Assembly: GCA_963821325.1 (NCBI GenBank)
Contig: CAWGDC010000002.1
Location: 310,001-374,000, forward strand
Source of the DNA: PALSA-555 sp963821325
Lineage (GTDB): Bacteria; Actinomycetota; Acidimicrobiia; IMCC26256; PALSA-555
Direction of reading: 5' to 3'
Length of the DNA stretch: 64,000 nt
Shown here piece by piece: positions 61,640 to 64,000 of the stretch. The number at the start of each line of letters is the position of its first letter. Positions within the stretch are counted from its first letter, which is position 1. Made by a program: the position numbers and the translations under genes. The notes below the pieces were generated by a model. That model saw only the letters and a program-made list of their open reading frames with translations, was not told the DNA's origin and searched no databases.

Positions 61640-62374
61640 GTGCCCGGCGGCGCCGTTCTGAGGGTGTGGGCGCACCGCGGGGCCCGCCGACAGGCCCCGG
61701 AGAACACCGTGGCGGCGTTCACCCGCGCCCGGGAGCTGGGCGCCGACGGCGTCGAGCTCGACGCCCGCCGCAGCGCCGACGACGTCGTCGTGGTGCACCA
61801 CGACCCGACCGCCCGGCGGGTCGGGCTCCTCGCCGGGCAGCGGTTCGCGGCGCTGCGGGCCGCCCGACCCGACATCCCCACCCTCGACGAGGCGCTCGAC
61901 GCGTGCGTCGGCCTGACGGTGAACGTCGAGCTGAAGAACCTGCCGGGGCAGCGGGACTACGACCCGGGGGAGCGGCTGGCCGGGCTGGTGGCCGACACCC
62001 TCGCCCGCCGCGGCCACCGGGACGACACGCTGGTGTCGTCGTTCAACCTCGACACCCTCGACCGGTTCCGGGCGCTCGACCCGACCCCGACCGGCTTCTT
62101 GACGCTGCGAGGGTTCGATCCCCTGACCGCACTGGCGCTCGTCGCCGAGCGCGGGCACCGGGCGTTGCACCCCGACGTGCGGGGTCTCGACACCCGGCCG
62201 GCCGCGGTGGTCGTCGACGCGGCGCACCAGGCCGGCGTGGCGGTGCACGTGTGGACGGTCAACCGGCGGGCGACGATCGTGATGCTGGCCGCGGCGGGGG
62301 TCGATGCCGTGATCACCGATGTGCCCGACGTCGCCCGCGCCGCGCTCGGCCGGGACGACGCGCCGCTCAGCTGA
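61640..62374 (+). CDS. Glycerophosphodiester phosphodiesterase
   Basis: 244 residues. VWAHRGARRQAPENTVAAFT holds the catalytic His, Arg and Glu; DGVELDARRSADDVVVVHHD the metal Glu/Asp and second His; LTVNVELKNL a further metal Glu and Lys. No signal peptide, so cytosolic. It turns glycerophosphodiesters into glycerol-3-phosphate and alcohol. The stop overlaps the convergent lipid kinase gene. Confidence 0.92.
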   Translation: MPGGAVLRVWAHRGARRQAPENTVAAFTRARELGADGVELDARRSADDVVVVHHDPTARRVGLLAGQRFAALRAARPDIPTLDEALDACVGLTVNVELKNLPGQRDYDPGERLAGLVADTLARRGHRDDTLVSSFNLDTLDRFRALDPTPTGFLTLRGFDPLTALALVAERGHRALHPDVRGLDTRPAAVVVDAAHQAGVAVHVWTVNRRATIVMLAAAGVDAVITDVPDVARAALGRDDAPLS

Positions 62375-63287
62375 CGGGCGTGACGAGCGTGAGGCAGTCC
62401 GGCTCGTAGCGGATCTCGAGGTGCTCGACGTCGCCGAGGTAGTCGCCGTCGACCTGCCACGGGAACGGGCCGTCGCGGGCGACGAGCGTGAGGCTGTCGA
62501 GGTCGGCGAGCTGCACGATGTCGCGGCAACGCTCGAGGTGCCGGCCCCGGGCCATCGCCGACAGCGCGGCGGGGAGCAGCGCCCCGGTGCTGAGGCGACG
62601 AAACGCGGTGAGCGCGAGCTTGCGGTCGAGACCGGCGGCGTGGGTGACGGTGAGGGGCCGCACCCCGAAGAAGGCGTAGGGGCTGGTGTTGGAGGTGATC
62701 GCGTAGTAGCCGTCGGTGAGCGGCTCGCCGCCGACCTCGATCCGGAACGGTGCGTGGCGGCGGTCGAAGCCCCGGTAGAAGGTGGTGATCGCCGCGACGG
62801 CGAACGTCGGGTGCGCGAGCCGTCGCTTCAGCCAGGCGTGCCGCTCCATCTGCTCGATCACCTCGGCGTCGAACCCGGCGCCGAGGTGGAACAGGAACCG
62901 GCGTCCGTTCCCGTCGCCGAGCCCGACCCGGCGGAACGACCGGGCCTCGAGGCTCGCGACCAGCTGCTCGGTCGCGGGCCGCAGGGCGTTGGGGATCCCG
63001 AGGGTGCGGGCGAACACGTTCGTCGAGCCGCCCGGCAGCGGCGCCAACGCCGTGTCGGTGCCGACGAGGCCGTTCGCCGCCTCGTTCAGCGTGCCGTCCC
63101 CGGCGGCCACGACGACCGCGTCGAAGCCCTCCGCCGCGGCGTCACGGGCGAGGTCCGTGGCGTGACCGCGTTCGGTGGTCTCGGCGACCTCGAGGCGGTG
63201 CGGCTCCCCGAGCGCGTGCTGCACCCGGACGCGCCGTCGCGGGGTCATCGACGACGCGGTGGGGTTCACGACGAGCAGCAGGCGCAC
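62367..63287 (-). CDS. Diacylglycerol/lipid kinase family (DagK/YegS) protein
   Basis: 306 residues from the GTG at 63287. LLLVVNPTASSMTPRRRVRV, AVVVAAGDGTLNEAANGLVG (nucleotide GGDGT variant AGDGT), LAPLPGGSTNVFARTLGIPN and FLFHLGAGFDAEVIEQME define the lipid kinase fold. It would phosphorylate diacylglycerol or a related lipid. Next to a glycerophosphodiesterase, so both may serve phospholipid turnover. Confidence 0.9.
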   Translation of the reverse strand: MRLLLVVNPTASSMTPRRRVRVQHALGEPHRLEVAETTERGHATDLARDAAAEGFDAVVVAAGDGTLNEAANGLVGTDTALAPLPGGSTNVFARTLGIPNALRPATEQLVASLEARSFRRVGLGDGNGRRFLFHLGAGFDAEVIEQMERHAWLKRRLAHPTFAVAAITTFYRGFDRRHAPFRIEVGGEPLTDGYYAITSNTSPYAFFGVRPLTVTHAAGLDRKLALTAFRRLSTGALLPAALSAMARGRHLERCRDIVQLADLDSLTLVARDGPFPWQVDGDYLGDVEHLEIRYEPDCLTLVTPVS

Positions 63288-63295
63288 GGCTGCGC

Positions 63296-63301
63296 AGGTT
63301 A
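63296..63301 (-). promoter_or_regulatory. -10 element of the lipid kinase gene
   Basis: Coding-strand TAACCT, 8 nt before the GTG at 63287. Confidence 0.4.
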
Positions 63302-63307
63302 GGGCGG

Positions 63308-63313
63308 TACCGT
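63308..63313 (+). promoter_or_regulatory. -10 element of the uracil-DNA glycosylase gene
   Basis: TACCGT, 6 nt before the GTG at 63320; leaderless type, in a 32-bp divergent gap. Confidence 0.4.
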
Positions 63314-63319
63314 CCGGCC

Positions 63320-64000
63320 GTGCCCACCGCGTGGGACGAGCTGACCGCCGAGATCGTGGCGTGCCGCGCCTGTCCCCGGCTCGTGGCCTGGCGCGAGAAC
63401 GTGGCGCGCACCAAGCGGGCCGCGTACCGCGACGAACCGTACTGGGGGCGGCCCGTGCCCGGGTTCGGCGATCCCGCCGCGCCGATCCTCCTCGTCGGGC
63501 TGGCCCCCGCCGCGCACGGCGGGAACCGCACCGGCCGGGTCTTCACCGGCGACCGGTCCGGCGACTGGCTCTACGGAGCCCTGTTCCGAGCCGGGCTGGC
63601 CAACCAGCCGACGTCGGTGTCGGCCGACGACGGGCTGCGCCTCGACGGCGCGTACGTGACCGCGGTGGTGCGCTGCGCGCCGCCCGGCAACGCGCCGTCC
63701 CCCGAGGAGCGCGACCGGTGCGGCCCCTACTTCGCGCGTGGAGCTCGCGCTGCTCGCCGACGTGCGGGTCGCGGTGGCGCTCGGCGGGTTCGCGTACGCC
63801 GCGCTGTGCCGGGCGCTCGCCGACGCCGGGGTCGCCGTCCCCCGCCCCCGCGTCCCGTTCGCGCACGGCGTCGAGGTCCCGACCTCGCGGCTCACCGTGC
63901 TCGGCTGCTACCACCCGAGCCAGCAGAACACGTTCACCGGTCGCCTCACCGAGCCGATGCTCGACGCCGTCCTCACGCGCGCCCGGCAGCTGGCCGGCCG
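63320..64000 (+). CDS. Uracil-DNA glycosylase, type 5 (UDGb)-like, one frameshift, 3' truncated
   Basis: Starts at the GTG at 63320; the window ends before a stop. ACRACPRLVAWRENVARTKR and VRCAPPGNAPSPEERDRCGP carry the four Fe-S cysteines. LLVGLAPAAHGGNRTGRVFT and GDRSGDWLYGALFRAG are the uracil-pocket motif with the A-H-G-x-N-R-T-G pattern of family 5. After YFAR the frame shifts near 63738; ELALLADVRVAVALGGFAYA and GCYHPSQQNTFTGRLT (the late H-P-S motif) continue. It excises uracil, and other deaminated bases, from DNA. Confidence 0.87.
   Translation, partial: MPTAWDELTAEIVACRACPRLVAWRENVARTKRAAYRDEPYWGRPVPGFGDPAAPILLVGLAPAAHGGNRTGRVFTGDRSGDWLYGALFRAGLANQPTSVSADDGLRLDGAYVTAVVRCAPPGNAPSPEERDRCGPYFARGARAARRRAGRGGARRVRVRRAVPGARRRRGRRPPPPRPVRARRRGPDLAAHRARLLPPEPAEHVHRSPHRADARRRPHARPAAGRP

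Noticed and set aside
62100..62130. tRNA T-loop-like GGGTTCGATCCC
   Set aside because: It is in frame inside the glycerophosphodiesterase gene (R-G-F-D-P) and no acceptor or anticodon stem surrounds it.

Overview
The window is high-GC actinobacterial DNA, most likely from an Acidimicrobiia-type organism. The reasons are actinobacterial marker families (a WhiB protein convergent with a PdtaS-type histidine kinase, DUF3107, DUF3054, DUF5317, a class E-like sortase, a tandem ArsA pair), frequent GTG starts, GTGA/ATGA stop-start overlaps, and many -10 hexamers 6-9 nt before the start codon, as expected for leaderless mRNAs. I see no rRNA, tRNA, CRISPR array, phage or insertion sequence.

Layout. 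0-1.2 kb: end of a flippase-like membrane protein and a DUF3054 protein. 1.2-7.6 kb: a minus-strand acyl-CoA catabolic operon (hot-dog dehydratase, three enoyl-CoA hydratases, acyl-CoA dehydrogenase, acyl-CoA ligase) that is full of apparent single-base indels. 7.7-8.8 kb: a secreted seven-repeat Cys-rich protein. 8.8-14.2 kb: two divergent P450 units with a VOC protein, an unknown protein and an amidohydrolase. 14.3-17.7 kb: PlsY-like, MFS, DegV, hydrolase. 17.8-27.3 kb: CysQ, secreted proteins, acyl-CoA dehydrogenase with a palindromic operator, two GNATs, GH4 glycosidase, RibD-like reductase, TetR plus aldo/keto reductase.

27.3-37.5 kb: a glycosyltransferase operon, then a visibly lower-GC stretch from about 28.7 kb. 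It holds a structured leader with a 29-codon signal-peptide ORF, a degenerate HD-GYP membrane protein, DUF5317, an ECF sigma factor with a zinc-finger tail coupled to a large membrane protein, and an accD / biotin-carrier / enoyl-CoA hydratase group. 37.6-45.1 kb: a sortase, then a complete System I cytochrome c maturation operon, ccmABCDEFGHI, nearly all joined by 4-bp overlaps. 45.1-50.1 kb: cyclophilin, AlkA-like glycosylase, DUF2236 oxygenase, aconitase, lipoprotein.

50.1-57.2 kb: a B12/radical SAM protein with a C-terminal CCAEP tail beside an ATP-grasp enzyme, then an Fe-S maintenance neighbourhood (NfuA-like, DUF169, cysteine desulfurase, SufR-like regulator, Mrp/ApbC). 57.3-64 kb: DUF3107, two ArsA-like ATPases, PdtaS-like kinase, WhiB, glycerophosphodiesterase, diacylglycerol kinase-like protein, and a type 5-like uracil-DNA glycosylase cut by the window end.

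Frameshifts: dozens of single-base shifts sit between 2.6 and 7.6 kb, and about 14 are spread over the rest. In each case the protein continues cleanly in another frame, so uncorrected assembly indels are the simplest reading. Domain calls rest on sequence motifs and recall of families; no database search was run.
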